Below are positions 48,995-62,092 of a DNA stretch of 64,000 nucleotides, in pieces. The stretch is taken from assembly GCA_030141605.1 (NCBI GenBank), contig JAQGDQ010000531.1, positions 84,501-148,500 on the forward strand, in the 5' to 3' direction. Every line of letters begins with the position of its first letter. The first letter of the stretch is position 1. Origin of the DNA: Tubiluchus corallicola (Eukaryota; Priapulida; Priapulimorpha; Priapulimorphida; Tubiluchidae). The notes under the pieces were generated by a model. The model saw only the letters and a list, made by a program, of their open reading frames with translations, was not told the DNA's origin and did no database searches. The translations under genes were made by a program, and so were the position numbers.

Positions 48995-51821
48995 CTTGAG
49001 CTGTGCTGGATTGTTACCTTAAATGCGTTCTATGTTTTTCTGTAAAACCTGCATATAACTTCTAGTAGTAAGTAGTGTTGTGTTATAATTATATTAAATA
49101 TTTGTCACCAGTGAGCAGGCAATTTAAGACAACATCTTAAAAACTTGTTTAAAGGCTTAACACATTGTGTCTACCACAAAGTTATTAATTAAGTAAAAAG
49201 TAGCTTAATACAAATTTATATCTGTTGCATAATTATGTAACTTTTGTAATCTAAGACAAATAGCACGAAATTTCAAACTAAATGGTAATAATAGATAAAT
49301 GGTGTGGGATTCATAAATTTATCGATTTTGCAATCTATTATCATACATCTCCTACTGTCGCTCCTACATGCAGTTGGTACGGAATTATTGCATGGTTTTA
49401 TAGAGGTACGAAGTACAGCACTTCTATCGTACAAGTCAGCATGATTCCTTAACAGCATAGCTTTATCAGGCATTATTCCAAGATAATTGTAAAAATATGT
49501 ATTGAAATCTGAAAAAAGGCTATTTTTTCCACATTAGCCTATTTTATTGGTCTTGTCCGGTATACCTTATTGGTATACCTTGTCCTGGCCAATCACTACA
49601 TAAATTACTTTCCAATATACTTTTTCCTAGTGTGGAAAATGGCTTTTGCTATATACACTGGTGCTGCTGCAGTTAGGTGCATTATATTTTCGTCTGACAC
49701 ATCATCTCTGCGTACTTGCAGAGATTCGAGCCAAGAACTGCTCGGGACTTTATCTTGTCTGATAAATTGTAGCTCTTTAGCTTCACGTAAGAATCTTATG
49801 TGCCAAGGCTTCGGATTTCATTACTGAATTGAAAATGTTTCCTTATCTCTTCTTTCCAATGAGCGAAGAATTTGTATCAAGCCAAATGTCCTTTTAAGCT
49901 AATATTCCTATAAGAAATGTTTGTCTTATCATGTTTATTATGTTTTTCGGTTAAATGATGAGCATTTGGAAAGAAACATTGCACCATGTTTGAGACAAAC
50001 GTGCATCATAAATCCCACGACAGTACTGGACATTGCAACGAATTAGGAAATATACTATACATTCTAAACTTTCCAGAAAGTGTAACAGTTGCTGTCAGAT
50101 TATTTTCCCTTTGCTTATCCATACAGCAAGGTGTAGTGAAACAAGTTGTTGCCGAAACTTCCTGCAAACATTCTCGCTGTTATGTAACACAGAGCTGGAT
50201 CTATTGAATGCAAAATGCCTAATATTTGATGCAAAATGTAAATCTGTAGAATATTTTGATTTTGAGCCTTGCCTATGTTATAGAAAAATGGAATTTCATA
50301 ATTGTATTGAACAAAAACTAAGAAAGGCACATGCTTCAATGTATTAAGTGATTAAAGTGAATAATAAAAAAATAAATAACCGAGTGCGATTTCCAATAAG
50401 ATTCTGCTAGATGCAGAATCTAAACTACTTGTCAAATACACACAAACAGTGATGGGAAAATTTCGTTTCTGAATTCACGGCCTTTACAGTGCACTGTTAT
50501 AACTCAAAACTCAAAGTCAGGTAGGTGAGAATGCTGCGTTATTGATGACCTATTTAACTGGCACGTTTTATGCCTAATAAGTTAGAACCATCCCTGCTGT
50601 GATTAGCTGAAATCAAAATAATTTAACAGAGAATTTAATGCCATTCTTATCCAAAAATTCTTATCCAACGTCTCACACCATAAATGTGATAGCGTGTTAA
50701 GGAAGTGTAAAAGAAGATTGCCAATATGTCCCCCCGTCATGTTTTATACATTGACCGAGCAACATATAGTAAAAACTATATATGAGCTAGCTCACATCTC
50801 CCTACTGCCCAAGGAAATGATTACACAAGCAACAGGATCTTCAATTACTACAATGAACAAGACAATGTATTATTTGTGATTCTTGTCAGTGTTCTCAAGT
50901 TCTTAGGTAAACAGACTCATAGAAAATATTGTTTAATATATATATGTATACGCGTCTATTACATAGCGTTACAATGGTAATATTACCTATCAGTTCTAAT
51001 CCTCGAAGAACTTGTGGAGACGTGCTGACATTGGATAACTCTGTGAAGATTTTCTTATACTGATTTATTTCAGTTTTTTGAGTGGTTGTCATGTTGCATA
51101 GGCATGACAAATCTGTACAAAAGTATATAGCAGAGTATTTGTTTTGTAGTAATCACAAAAACTTTTATTTTAAATTCTATATTACAGATAAAGTCAAATA
51201 TATGGCAATTTCTGCACTTCCAATGAGTAGACTAAAAAACGCGCTCAATTCTGATTGGCTGACTTACTAAAATGCATATAACGAAGCCAAGTTTTACAGA
51301 CAATTCTAAATAAGTACAACATTAGACTAAAGGGCAAGCAGAGAGAAACCTTCCGAACATTTCTCCCCTCTTTGATAAGTTTTAACAAAACATATCAACA
51401 AAAGCTATTAATCTAGTCAAAATAAACAATGTAACTAGTTTTACTAAACCGTTAGTTTTCCATACAACCATCAATACACATAGCAGTGGAAGCTAAATTT
51501 TAAGTTTTGACTGTTACAAGTTATTCTAACATTTGCTAATTAAAATTTTTCATTCTGTGCTACATAACGTTTACGTTTAGCTACGAAAAACAAAATTCTT
51601 GCAAACTTTAGCAAGTAGTACGAAAACGAAAAATCGCAAAATCATAGTAATAATTTTCTGTGGTGCTGATCATCAGCAGTGTTTGTAGAAACTTCACTTT
51701 TTTGTCGGTTTTTCTTCCGCAATGAACTCCAGAGGCCAGAGTTTGGTAATTGGTCGTAAATGTTCACTATTGCCAATCTTCAGTTTTGCAACTCGAGTGT
51801 GCCAGTCGCTACCAAGGTAGA
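48995..51821. repeat. Tandem segmental array, unit A (about 2.83 kb)
   Basis: It begins at CTTGAG before CTGTGCTGGATTGTTACC and ends at the matching CTTGAG of unit B. Unit B repeats it almost throughout with scattered substitutions and indels. Small frames inside (for example 49,986-50,207) occur in both units with amino-acid changes but without a clear pattern of selection. An acceptor-like TTTGCTTATCCATACAG is conserved at about 50,108-50,126 and 52,815-52,833. No gene was recognised. Confidence 0.85.
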
Positions 51822-54246
51822 CTTGAGTTATGCTGGATTGTTACTTTAAGTGCGTTCTATGTTTTTCTGTAAAAGCTGCATATGACTTCTAGTAGTAAGC
51901 AGTGTTGTATTAAAGTTATATTAAATGTTTGTCACCAGTGAGCAGGCAATTTAAGACAACATCTTATAAACTTGTTTAAAGGCTTAACACATTGTGTCTA
52001 CCACAAAGTTATTAATTAAGTAAAAAGTAGCTTAATACAAATTTATATCTGTTGCATAATTATGTAACTTTTGTAATCTAAGATAAATAGTACGAAATTT
52101 CAAACTAAATGGTATGAAAATTAATAATAGATAAATGGTGTGCGATTAATAAATTAATCGATTTTGCAATTCATCATTAAACACCTCCTGCTGTCGCTCC
52201 TACATGCAGTTGGTATGAATTTACTGCAGGGTTGTATAGAGGTACGAAGTACAGCACTTCTATCGTACTATACCGTACTGCCAAGCTTGGCTGAGGACAC
52301 CACGAGGACACTACATAAATTACTTTCCAATATACTTTTTCCTCGTGTGGAAAATGGCTTTTGCTATATACACTGGTGCTTCTGCAGTTAGGTGCATTAT
52401 ATTTTCATCTGACACATCATCTCTGCGTACTTGCAGAGATTCGAGCCAAGATCTGCTCGGGACTTTGTCTAAATTGTAGCTCTTTAGCTTCACGTAAAGA
52501 ATCTTATGTGACAAGGCCTTGGTTTCATTACTGAATTGAAATAGTTTCCTTATCTCTTCTTTCCAATGAGCGAGGAATTTGTATCAAGCCAAATGTCCTT
52601 TTAAGTTAATATTCCTATAAGAAATGTTTGTCTTATCATGTTTATTACGTTTTTCGGTTAAATGATGAGCATTTGGAAAGAAGCATTGCACCATGTTTGA
52701 GACAAACGTGCATCATAAATCCCACGACAGTACTGGACATTGCAACGAATTAGGAAATATACTATACATTCTAAACTTTCCAGAAAGTGTAACAGTTGCT
52801 GTCAGATTATTTTCCCTTTGCTTATCCATACAGCAAGGTGTACTGAAACAAGTTGTTGCCGAAGCTTCCTGCAAACATTCTCGCTGTTATGTAACACAGA
52901 GCTGGATCTATTGAATGCAAAACGCATAATATTCATAATGAATGCATAGTATTTGATACAAAATGTAAATCTGCAGGATGTTTTGATATTGAGCCTTGCC
53001 TATGTTATAGATAAATGGAATTTTATAATTGTATTGAACAAAAGCTTAGGAGGGCACATGCTTCAATGTATTAAGTGATTAAAGTGAATAATAAAAAAGT
53101 AAATAACTGAGTGCGATTTCCAATAAGATTCTGTAAGATGCAGAATCTAAACTGCTTGTCAAATACACCCAAATAGTGATGGGCAAATTTCGTTTCTGAA
53201 TTGGCAGTCTTTACAGTGCACTGTTATAACTCAAAACTCAAAGTCAGGTAGGTGAGAATGCTGCGTTATTGATGACCTATTTAACTGGCACGTTTTTGTG
53301 CCTAATAAGTTAGAACCATCCCTGCTGTGATTAGCTGAAATCAAAATAATTTAAAAGAGAATTTAATGAAATTCTAATCCAAAAATTCTTATCAACGTCT
53401 CACACCATAAATGTGATAGCGTGTTAAGGAAGTGTTAAGAAGATTGCCAATATGTCCCCCCGTCATGTTTTAAACATTGACCGAGCAATACATAGTAAAA
53501 ACTATATATGAGCTAGCTCACATCTCTCTACTGCCCAAGGAAATGATTACACAAGCATTTCACATATTGCCAATATGTCCCCCCGTCATGTTTTATACAT
53601 TGACCGGGCAATATATAGTAAGAACTATATATGAGCTAGCTCACATCTCTCTACTGCCCAAGGAAATGATTACACAAGCAACAGGATCTTTAATTACTAC
53701 AATGATTGTTGTCAGTGTTCGCAAGTTCTTACGTAAAAAGACTCATAGAAAACTTTGTTTAATATACGCGTCTATTACATAGCGTTACAATGGTAATATT
53801 ACCTATCAGTTCTAATCCTCGAAGAACTTGTGGAGACGTGCTGACATTGGATAACTCTGTGAAGATTTTCTTATACTGATTTATTTCAGTTTTTTGAGTG
53901 GTTGTCAGGTTGCATAGGCATGACAAATCTGTACAAAAGTATATAGCAGAGTATTTGTTTTGAAGTAATCACAAAAACTTTCATATTAAATTCAGTATTA
54001 CAGATAAAGCCAAATATGTGGCAATTTCTTCGCTTCCAATGAGTAGACTAAAGAACGTGCATAAATCATAGTAATAATTTTCTGTGGTGCTGATCATCTG
54101 CAGTGTTTGTAGAAACTTCACTTTTTTTGTCGGTTTTTCTTCAGCAATGAACTACAGAGGACAGAGTTTGGTAATTGGTCGTAAAAGTTCACTATTGCCA
54201 ATCTTCAGTTTTGCAACTCGAGTGTGCCAGTCGCTACCAAGGTAGA
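51822..54246. repeat. Tandem segmental array, unit B (about 2.43 kb)
   Basis: A direct repeat of unit A that lacks several hundred bases present in A (around 51,290-51,640). It carries an extra internal tandem copy of about 115 bases (roughly 53,444-53,559 and 53,567-53,680, both containing GCCAATATGTCCCCCCGTCA). Confidence 0.85.
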
Positions 54247-54666
54247 CTTGAGTTATGCTGGATTGTTACTTTAAGTGCGTTCTATGTTTTTCTGTAAAAG
54301 CTGCATATGACTACTAGTAGTAAGCAGTGTTGTATTATAATTATATTAAATGTTTGTCACCAGTGAGCAGGCAATTTAAGACAACATCTTATAAACTTGT
54401 TTAAAGGCTTAACACATTATGTCTACCACAAAGTTATTAATTAAGTAAAAAGTAGCTTAATACAAATTCATATCTGTTGCATAATTATGTAACTTTTGTA
54501 ATCTAAGATAAATAGTGCGAAATTTCAAACTAAATGGTATGAAAATTAATAATAGATAAATGGTGTGCGATTAATAAATTAATCGATTTTGCAATTCATT
54601 ATTACACACCTCCTGCTGTCGCTCCTACATGCAGTTGGTACGGAATTATTGCATGGTTTTATAGAG
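54247..54666. repeat. Tandem segmental array, truncated unit C
   Basis: The first about 420 bases of the unit, matching 51,822-52,240 and 48,995-49,408, then an abrupt change of sequence after ATAGAG at 54,666. Confidence 0.85.
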
Positions 54667-55520
54667 AGACCGAGAAGTTCCGTACTGACACAACCGTCGA
54701 CATATTAAATATTCCCTTGTCTTTAGACTGCGAAAATAAAAGCCACGAGTAGAAAATACGGAATTAGTAAAAAATCTCGAAATGGGGAATTTACTTATGA
54801 ATGGTAAAGGGCCGGATTTAGGTCCTGGAGTTCCAGGCTAGTCCAGGTTCAGGGCCCCTCAATATAAGAATGAAATTACACAGCAAATAAAAAACTGAAC
54901 TAAAATGAATTATAAACCGCATTTATTCGAAAAATATGTCAGCTGCCGACTGAAACCTTTGATTCTATTTTTCTCAATTTTAGTGACTGTAAGAATAACT
55001 TTGACTACACTTTTCAGTTTGTAATAGAGGACATAGTGATACAAATTGTACTGGTGACTATCTGGCGGTAGTGCACGGTAAAAATGGCACAGACAAAAAA
55101 GTAGGAAAAAAATGACACGTATGTTATTTTGATGTAGCTGATTTCTAGAATAAAACTAGAATGCGTTCGTAGGAAGCAGATCTCTGTCAAAGCTGAACAA
55201 TTCTAAACTTTTTAGTCTGATACTTTTCATTATAGAAAATTAGCAAAAATGTAAACAAGAAAACGTACAACACGTAGCTGTATTTTCGTAGTAGCTGTAT
55301 TTTGTGACTAGCAACATAGTCACAAAATATTTGTTCATTAAATAGGTTTATAGTCAATAATGCACGACTGTTCCACATATTGTATATCTATCTTTTTAAC
55401 CTTCAAGTTTCGCGATGGTAATAGAGAGGCAAATATACGTACCAAGTCTTCTTTAAAGGCTATACTAATTACTAAGTAAAGATTATAGATTACAGTAAAG
55501 ATACAATACAGTAAGATTAC
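54667..55520. other. Gene-less stretch
   Basis: A locally GC-richer patch at about 54,800-54,865 (GTCCTGGAGTTCCAGG palindromic words) sits in AT-rich sequence. No gene or known element was recognised. Confidence 0.4.
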
Positions 55521-55530
55521 ACAGTAAAAA

Positions 55531-55975
55531 TTACAGTTTTGCAAGGGGAATTTCTCGAATGGGAACCTGGAGACAACTCGTTGTTGTTTGTCCATGTGGA
55601 GATAACAAAAAAGAAGTTCCAATCACTCCCTGTGAGATCTCCATGAAGTGTTTCAGGAACGTTTCCGTGGTGTTCGGTCTATAAACAGGACTATAAACAG
55701 GACTATAAACAGGACTATAAACACAAAAATCGTTTAACCCACAACGCTTATTCACGACTGGCGCATTATTACAAAGCCACAAGAAATGTATACTGCAATA
55801 AACAATGTATGCATCTGACAATCTCTTTAAACTGATAGACGGAAATTCCAGTGTAGTTGAAAACATTTTTCGTTATTACTCCTGATCGTCTGAAATAACG
55901 TTGCAGATTCTCCTTTACTTCGCCTTCTGTCATAAATGAGTCTGACCCACAAAACGGATTATTGCAAAACGCCAT
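55531..55975 (-). pseudogene. Coding-like minus-strand region of unknown family, frame-shifted
   Basis: Two overlapping frames of better-than-background GC content look like one coding region broken by a frameshift near 55,770-55,800. The first (ATG at 55975) reads MAFCNNPFCGSDSFMTEGEV and continues through YQFKEIVRCIHCLLQ. The second continues NNAPVVNKRCGLNDFCVYSP. The second contains a four-copy 12-base tandem repeat (55,679-55,726) that adds YSPV units in frame, which is compatible with coding. I do not recognise the protein. A splice donor at ACT|GTAATTTT near 55,534 is possible, so this could also be an exon. Confidence 0.3.
55679..55726. repeat. 12-base tandem repeat, four copies
   Basis: Unit CTATAAACAGGA, the last copy degenerate. 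The unit length is a multiple of three, giving a (SPVY)n stretch on the minus strand. Confidence 0.95.
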
Positions 55976-56351
55976 GTTCGTTACCCAGAGAAAGCCGTAA
56001 AGCACAGATAATGACGGGCGACTTACGGAAGTTGGAAGATGCCTTATGGCTTACGTATTATGGATTATTGCTTGCTTCTTTTTCCTTTCTATGTGTGTCA
56101 CTGGCCTAAAACAAATACATCGTGACGTTTCAATTTAACGTGATAAAATTAAATGATAGTCATACAAATTGAGAAAGTTTGTACTTTTCACAATTCACTG
56201 AAATGAAGCGACGAAGTGCATGATTGGAATATCGCCTTGTCCTGGTTTGCATTGAGATATCACATCTATAGATACGTTGGTCGCATAGTCGTCATTACTT
56301 ATGTTATGGTCTTTTATCGTTAGAATTCATTTTGCCATCCATTTTGTTTAC

Positions 56352-57122
56352 CTTTGATTCGTCTAGCCTATGAATAAATGGTATTATGCGAACTAAAACC
56401 AGTACTTGGAATAAAGTTCATTTGTGTTTAAAGGAGATTTTATAATTTTCTACTCATACCTTTCCACTAGTTAAGTGGCGTTATTTCTTCTTTTAGTCAG
56501 AAAATTCTGGTTTGATAACAATGGCAAATTGTACAATCCAGTTATCCTTCTGACTTCGCGTTAATGCAAGTAAGCTGATTTAAAGTCTGAATCCACAGAT
56601 AAACAACTTTGTTATTTGAGCAAATCGAAGTTCTGACCCTGGGAGTGTTTTGAAACAGCAAATATATCTGGCGAAGATATTTAAAATTAAATTAATTGCT
56701 CTCCTTTACTTTACTCCCTTGTGCAAATTAATTGAAACAACAAAAGTTAGTTTTGTTCATTTTTTTACTATGAACAATATTCGTATACTTAAATCAGTGT
56801 ATGATATGAAGCCCCTTGAGAAGATTACTTAAACAAGAGAAGTATAGTGTGTACCAATTTTAACTGAGCTGTTCTATGATATTTTTGGATCTCTGTACAA
56901 AAGTTGGATTAGTGACTGTGAATCAGTTTCTCCATCGTTGTGCAGTCCTTACCACATTTTTTTGGGTTCAGGTCAAGAGCGATTCCATGCCAGTCCAACA
57001 AGCTTATTTGATTTTCATCTAAAAAATTTTCACTTGCTTCAACATGGGGCCAGATCTTGTTGAAAAATACCAGATACATTGTCAAACAAATTTTCCATTT
57101 CTGGAACAACTCTTCTGTGGAG
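56352..57122 (-). mobile_element. Tc1/mariner-like transposon fossil, copy 1
   Basis: This block matches 62,093-62,650 from CTTTGATTCGTCTAGCCTATG to CTTCTGTGGAG, with a private insertion of about 270 bases at 56,651-56,920. The minus strand reads NFLDENQISLLDWHGIALDL followed by NP, which is the DDE-transposase segment (normally LLDWPxxSPDLNPIEN) with the catalytic-region consensus eroded. Only the C-terminal part of a transposase remains, so the copy cannot move. Terminal inverted repeats could not be defined. Confidence 0.65.
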
Positions 57123-57600
57123 TTTGTATGATTTCAAGCAGAATTCATACTGATATGATAAAAAAATTTCCCATCTAAATGAGTAATTAGATTTTTATAC
57201 AATAATTTTTGTACTTTCCGTACAAAAATGTTTACCTTTCTATATTACAGGCCATTGACCCGTATGGGGTCAAATCACAAAGGATTTACATCACAGGGCG
57301 TGTTGGTACTATTGTACATGTCGTTGTGATGTAATTTGTTTATTTAAAATTGAAGGTTTTTAAATTCTATATCTTGAAATTCCAAGTGATTAATTTTATG
57401 TAACCCGATCAAGGGAGCTGCTATTTCACAAATATTCTTCTTATTATTATTAATAAACATCATTGTGCCTATCTTTGTAGTATTGTACAAATTTCAGTTG
57501 AACGAATTATGTACGTGTATTGTGGTATTTGTCTATGTCCATAGAATTACTTTTATACCTTTTGCATAATGCAAGTATACCTAGTACAATCTTGACTTTA
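57123..57600. other. Short AT-rich spacer
   Basis: Nothing recognised between the Tc1-like fossil and the broken enzyme gene. Confidence 0.4.
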
Positions 57601-57615
57601 TACGATATAGTAGTT

Positions 57616-58701
57616 CTAGCAATGGTCGATCGAGAGACATAGATACATATCGTCATCCAGTCTTAGAAAATACTCCTGTTCTCTTGCCCACTTCATGGCA
57701 TAAAGTAGTCGTCTAGCAAAATTATATCCACCAGGCGTGTGGTTATCAAAAACAACGTCGCCATACAGGGCAGCTTCCTTTCGTAAGATGGCGTCCATTT
57801 TTTCTGGAACATGTTTCCGAATTCGTCCAGTTTCTCAGTGAAGAAAATGCATATGACATCAGAGTAAGAATCCGACGACCAGTCCACGGAGCGCAGTTTC
57901 ATCTCGGAGTTAGCAACCTCATTTCTCTCTCTAATTTCATAATCTAACCAAACTTTCTGCTGATCTGTTTCTTGGAGACCTGTAAATAGTAGCAGCTTTT
58001 TCCCGTGCCAACAGGATCCCTGCCTAGTTCCTCATAGCGTAGCAGCATGTAGATGTTGGGATACTTGCTGGCAATTACTTTGCTTGTTTCCAACTCTTCT
58101 AGCATATATCTGCACAAATCTGAAACGCCTGAAACAAGTTTTGTATTGCCTTCTTTTGCACGACGAAGCCATCCCCGAGGGTCACGGATGAGGTGTACGA
58201 CTCTGACATCTATCAGTGGGCCATTAAATAATGGAATCACGTCTATTAGTCTGGTACATATGGTTTTAATCGCCACGTGTTTGTACAGTAGCCAGAAACC
58301 ATTAGCTTTGCATTGCACAGCATCAGCGAATATCATAGATTTCACTTCACTCAAAACTGATGCATTAGTTTTTCTTAATCTATCAGGTCTTTCATGTCTC
58401 CATCAGTTTTTCTTGCCATTTCGTCTAACCAGTTAAAATCTGATGCTAATGACCTCACATTGAATCCTGCGTGTAGAGGCTCGTGTATGTAAGACACGTC
58501 CCCATGGTTATTAAAGTAGGTCCCGGGAAATGTTGATCCGGAGTGGAATCGACATAGCACAATTATTTCCTTCTTTCTAGATGTCAGGTGATCTGAGAGA
58601 CTCAAATGACCTAGTTGAAAGTGGTCTTCTTTATGATTGTTCTCTTCTAACAAAAGGCCTCCAGCTATTCTTGCAATATTTGCAAAGTAAAGTCCAGACA
58701 A
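57616..58701 (-). pseudogene. Broken chimera: CHST1-7-type sulfotransferase followed by a GalT-like domain
   Basis: Minus strand, three frame breaks. Part 1 (58,701-58,392) has the PAPS loop IIVLCRFHSGSTFPGTYF and HEPLH. Part 2 (58,390-58,000) has VRVVHLIRDPRGWLRRAKEG (3'-phosphate motif) and RYEELGRDPVGTG, the C-terminal part of Sulfotransfer_1/Gal-GlcNAc 6-O-sulfotransferases. Part 3 runs without a gap from the sulfotransferase end (LLLFTGLQETDQQKVWLDYE) into SDVICIFF. Part 4 gives HTPGGYNFARRLLYAMKW and LRLDDDMYLCL, the first-exon core of the beta-1,3-GalT-like family, then a stop. Each break lies in an A run (58,390-58,392; 57,997-58,001; 57,797-57,802), and each would be mended by one extra A. 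That fits either base-calling errors or slippage decay. The GalT C-terminal exon is missing. No clear start or signal anchor was found; an ATG at 58729 is in another frame. Confidence 0.75.
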
Positions 58702-58729
58702 CTTTAAACAGGTTTGCGTGCTGCTTCAT

Positions 58730-61700
58730 GGACTGTAATATTTTTATGGAGAATGCTGTTAGAATAAATACTTGTTAAAAAAGTAAAAGTCAAATTCATA
58801 GAAAAATTGCATACGATAATCTGGAAGCCGGAATGTGAGATTCTGAGAATAATAATGAGCAGCCACCACAACATAACCATATTTAAATATATAAGTGATG
58901 GCTGCTTTCAAGGTCTTATATGGTTCCTAGATATGTACAGTATTATGGCTTGACTGTGTTATTTTTTCTTAGTATTTCTCTTTCATTTGACTTTGAAATA
59001 GCATTAAATTTTCGTCTCAAGGTCATAATTTTCCTTTTTTAACTTGCCATTGATTGATAACAAGGAGTAGCATTTTGTTCTTCTCTCTCTTGACTGTCAC
59101 TCTTGACGAGTGACACATGTGTCAGCAAATCTCCGAGAAGCTATTATAAATATAAATAATAAAAACCATTTATGAGTAAATCTGAACAGCACGGGCTTAT
59201 AGGCCTTTGTGTATTATGAATATGGAATCTAGAGCTAATTAACTGTTACACCGGCCAGTACAGCAAGTCGTCCATTGCATCTTACTGTGTTATGGTTGTG
59301 TTTTGACGTTAGAATAGGTAAGACAATAGCAAATATTTTCTTTTCATTGACAGTACTAGAAGCTTTTGTTCATTTGCTTTGCTGACTTGTGTACTCATAC
59401 TGTAAGTCATAAAACCTAAACCATCAGGCAAGTATGTTCGAGTCTATTCATGTATGTAAAAACTATCATTTTAAAACTGCACCCACAACTCATTTGTAGC
59501 CAATGAGAACTATGCATGAGAAAGTATGGTTGCGGCACTGTAACTTTTGCAACACCTGTTCTCAACTTTTGACATTTTGACTTTCAAGTTATTTTTGCCG
59601 TTTACGGTAAAGCCCGTGTCAGACAGAGCTGGACATAATCCGTAAGGTGTAAGGAGAAAAAGCCACTAATCAATGATCATTGACACAGAGATAAGTCATT
59701 TGCCGTCTTCGTTGTAAAACGTCAGCCATAGTCCGCGGTAGGTTCCTCACAATCCCCTTGAGCAGCTCATAATGCGGCTTATTGTGAAATGAATTTGGCC
59801 ATTAATTTCACTTGCCATAAGGCGTTTTTTGCTTACCGTCTAATGAGGTACTTAGTTTATTCGTGGTATTTACAGTATATAATTCATTTATAAAAATTCA
59901 TAACACCGAAGGACTGTAAACATAAAAACATTTTAAGTTGTTTAAGTTTTTGCCAGGTATACTTAACTTTAATCATCTCTCGTTTTTCTAGTCACTTTTT
60001 TGTTATAAATGGCTTCATTTGACTTTGGAGAGAATGAGTTAACTTACTTTGAAAACCTGTGATATTTGTTAAATGTAAATTAATTTTTTTCATTTATTTA
60101 TTCTTGTTCAATCTTCAGAGTTTCTTGTTAGAACATTAAGCCTTTTTTTTATTCGTTTGTTCTTGTTTTTCTTTATATTTTATCAGTACTACAGTACCGT
60201 TCACGTTGCAATCAGACCTGCTTGGGAAGACAAGAAATCTTAGTAATAATATGGTTAATAAACTTACTTCTTTTACATATGCAATGCACCTCCAATTTAT
60301 GTAGCGAGCTTTCCTACTTTCGCTCTCCCACTTTGATAAAATTAAGTCAATTTTTACCACCAAAGATTTGAAAAGACACTAGTTCAAATCTAGTAGTAAA
60401 CAAACTTAATCATTATTATATTTGCAGTTATTCCCCAAGAGAGAATTCGCATATTATTTTCTATTTGAATAATGACTACAGTGTTTCATCAATGTATTTG
60501 GAGTGTTCTATTTCTCATTTCAATGACATACGCAAACAAAACTGACTGAGTTTGCAGAAACGCATTACAAATTATGACAATACTTTTCATTAATGATTGT
60601 GAACAGTGATTTGAGAACAGTATCATTTTATTTTAAATGGTGGCTTAAACTTAACACTTATTACAGTATTTCTTCCATTTAAAGCAGGAGTTAAGCACAT
60701 ACAAAATATACAACAGCTTTATAAAAAATCCCCTCTCGAAACATTTCATTCACATTTTTATTAACTTTTTGTTGATTTGTGATGGAGAAAACGAATTCTT
60801 AAAATAAAAATGACAGCCAGCACCCACTTAAGAAATGACGTGGCTTTTATTTACATACAAGATCTGTAACGTTTCGACATGGTTACATGACACCCAACAA
60901 TCACCTAAATAGAAATACATACAAAAGCGTAAAAAATATTTACAACAATCAACACTGTGACAAGCAAACAACACAATTCTAAATAGCAAACTTACATATC
61001 ATGATATACAAAGCCAAAGACAGAAAATACAGTTAAGCAACTACAATACACTTTATTTTCTGACCAAAGCTTTTGGGTTGCAATGCAAGAAATCTTCGTA
61101 CAATACTGTAATCGAGCAACTACAAGGACCAGCTCGTGCACCCTTTAATATTAATAATTTGTTATGTTAATTTAAACGGATAATTAAATGACGTTATATA
61201 TTGATTGAAGAAAAAGCTTGCAAGATTATGATAACTTACAATGGGTAGTTGAACTAGGTACCTTGTAGAACTAAAGGGCCGCATTTGACTATAAAGTTAA
61301 GTAATGCTGACCCTTGTCATTAAATGAGTGAGTGACTGCCGGAATAAGCTTTACTGTTTCTTTCACTGAGCGAGAGTTTATTTACATTTAAAGTGGCTAA
61401 GACGCTTGTTCTTCACTTAGTGACTTTTCAGTCGGTTGCACGGGAAAATGAGATTACTTTTAGTTGCATGTGACAATGAGGGTAGTTTTTTCACCTGCTC
61501 TTGCACTCGGCTTTCAGAGTGTCGTACTGTGTACAATGTCGTAATCACGTGATAAATCTACTTCACTCACCACAGTATTGTAGAGTTTGTCTGCAATGAA
61601 ATGAGTACAATATACAAAACACAATTAGGAATCATGTTTAGCAACGAAAAAATCTTGGCCAATTTTTTCAATGATTTTGCTGCAGTTACAGATAAAAGTG

Positions 61701-62092
61701 TAGCTCAGCTATATAAATCGGCCCACAGCCCATACTGGGAAAAGCCTAGGAAGAGCTGGGATAACAAGGCACATAGTTCAAAGCCTGCAAAATATTTTTA
61801 CTATGGACACAGTGAGGAATATTCATCTCAACAGAAGATGAAAATGGTACATATAAGCAATATATTACGAAGCAGTTGTGCAAATAAACGATTGAGCCCA
61901 GATTGCAACTTTTAGTTGTGCAATTTTTAGTTGCATATATGTGTACACTCTCATAGACTTCAGATATTTGCAGATTTTGTAACCTTTAATTGCGCAACTG
62001 TAAGTTGTATATCTTAGCCAGCCTTAATGTTATTTTTGCTGCAACTTATTAACAAGCCCATTTCTGCTTACTGTTTCATTCCATTTGCATAA
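58730..62092. other. Gene-less stretch; possible Penelope-like tail near 60.85 kb
   Basis: At about 60,800-60,910 the minus strand reads CATGTAACCATGTCGAAACG, then a GTAAATAAAAG trailer, in the style of a Penelope-like 3' end, but no coding part is attached. The 61,601-61,915 frame is listed separately. Confidence 0.35.
61601..61915 (+). CDS. Unrecognised small ORF
   Basis: 104 residues from an ATG, containing NEKILANFFNDFAAVTDKSV and a Tyr/Lys-rich tail, with no signal peptide, repeats or family motif that I recognise. It is longer than chance suggests in such AT-rich DNA but lacks splice or homology support. Confidence 0.15.
   Translation: MSTIYKTQLGIMFSNEKILANFFNDFAAVTDKSVAQLYKSAHSPYWEKPRKSWDNKAHSSKPAKYFYYGHSEEYSSQQKMKMVHISNILRSSCANKRLSPDCNF

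Noticed and set aside
49986-50347. Small Cys-containing ORFs present in array units A and B
   Set aside because: Between the units the frames pick up a stop and many amino-acid changes in a short span, with no sign of constraint, so I do not call a gene.
58053-58436. 127-codon plus-strand ORF
   Set aside because: It is antisense to the sulfotransferase part of the broken chimera, whose minus-strand motifs are unmistakable.
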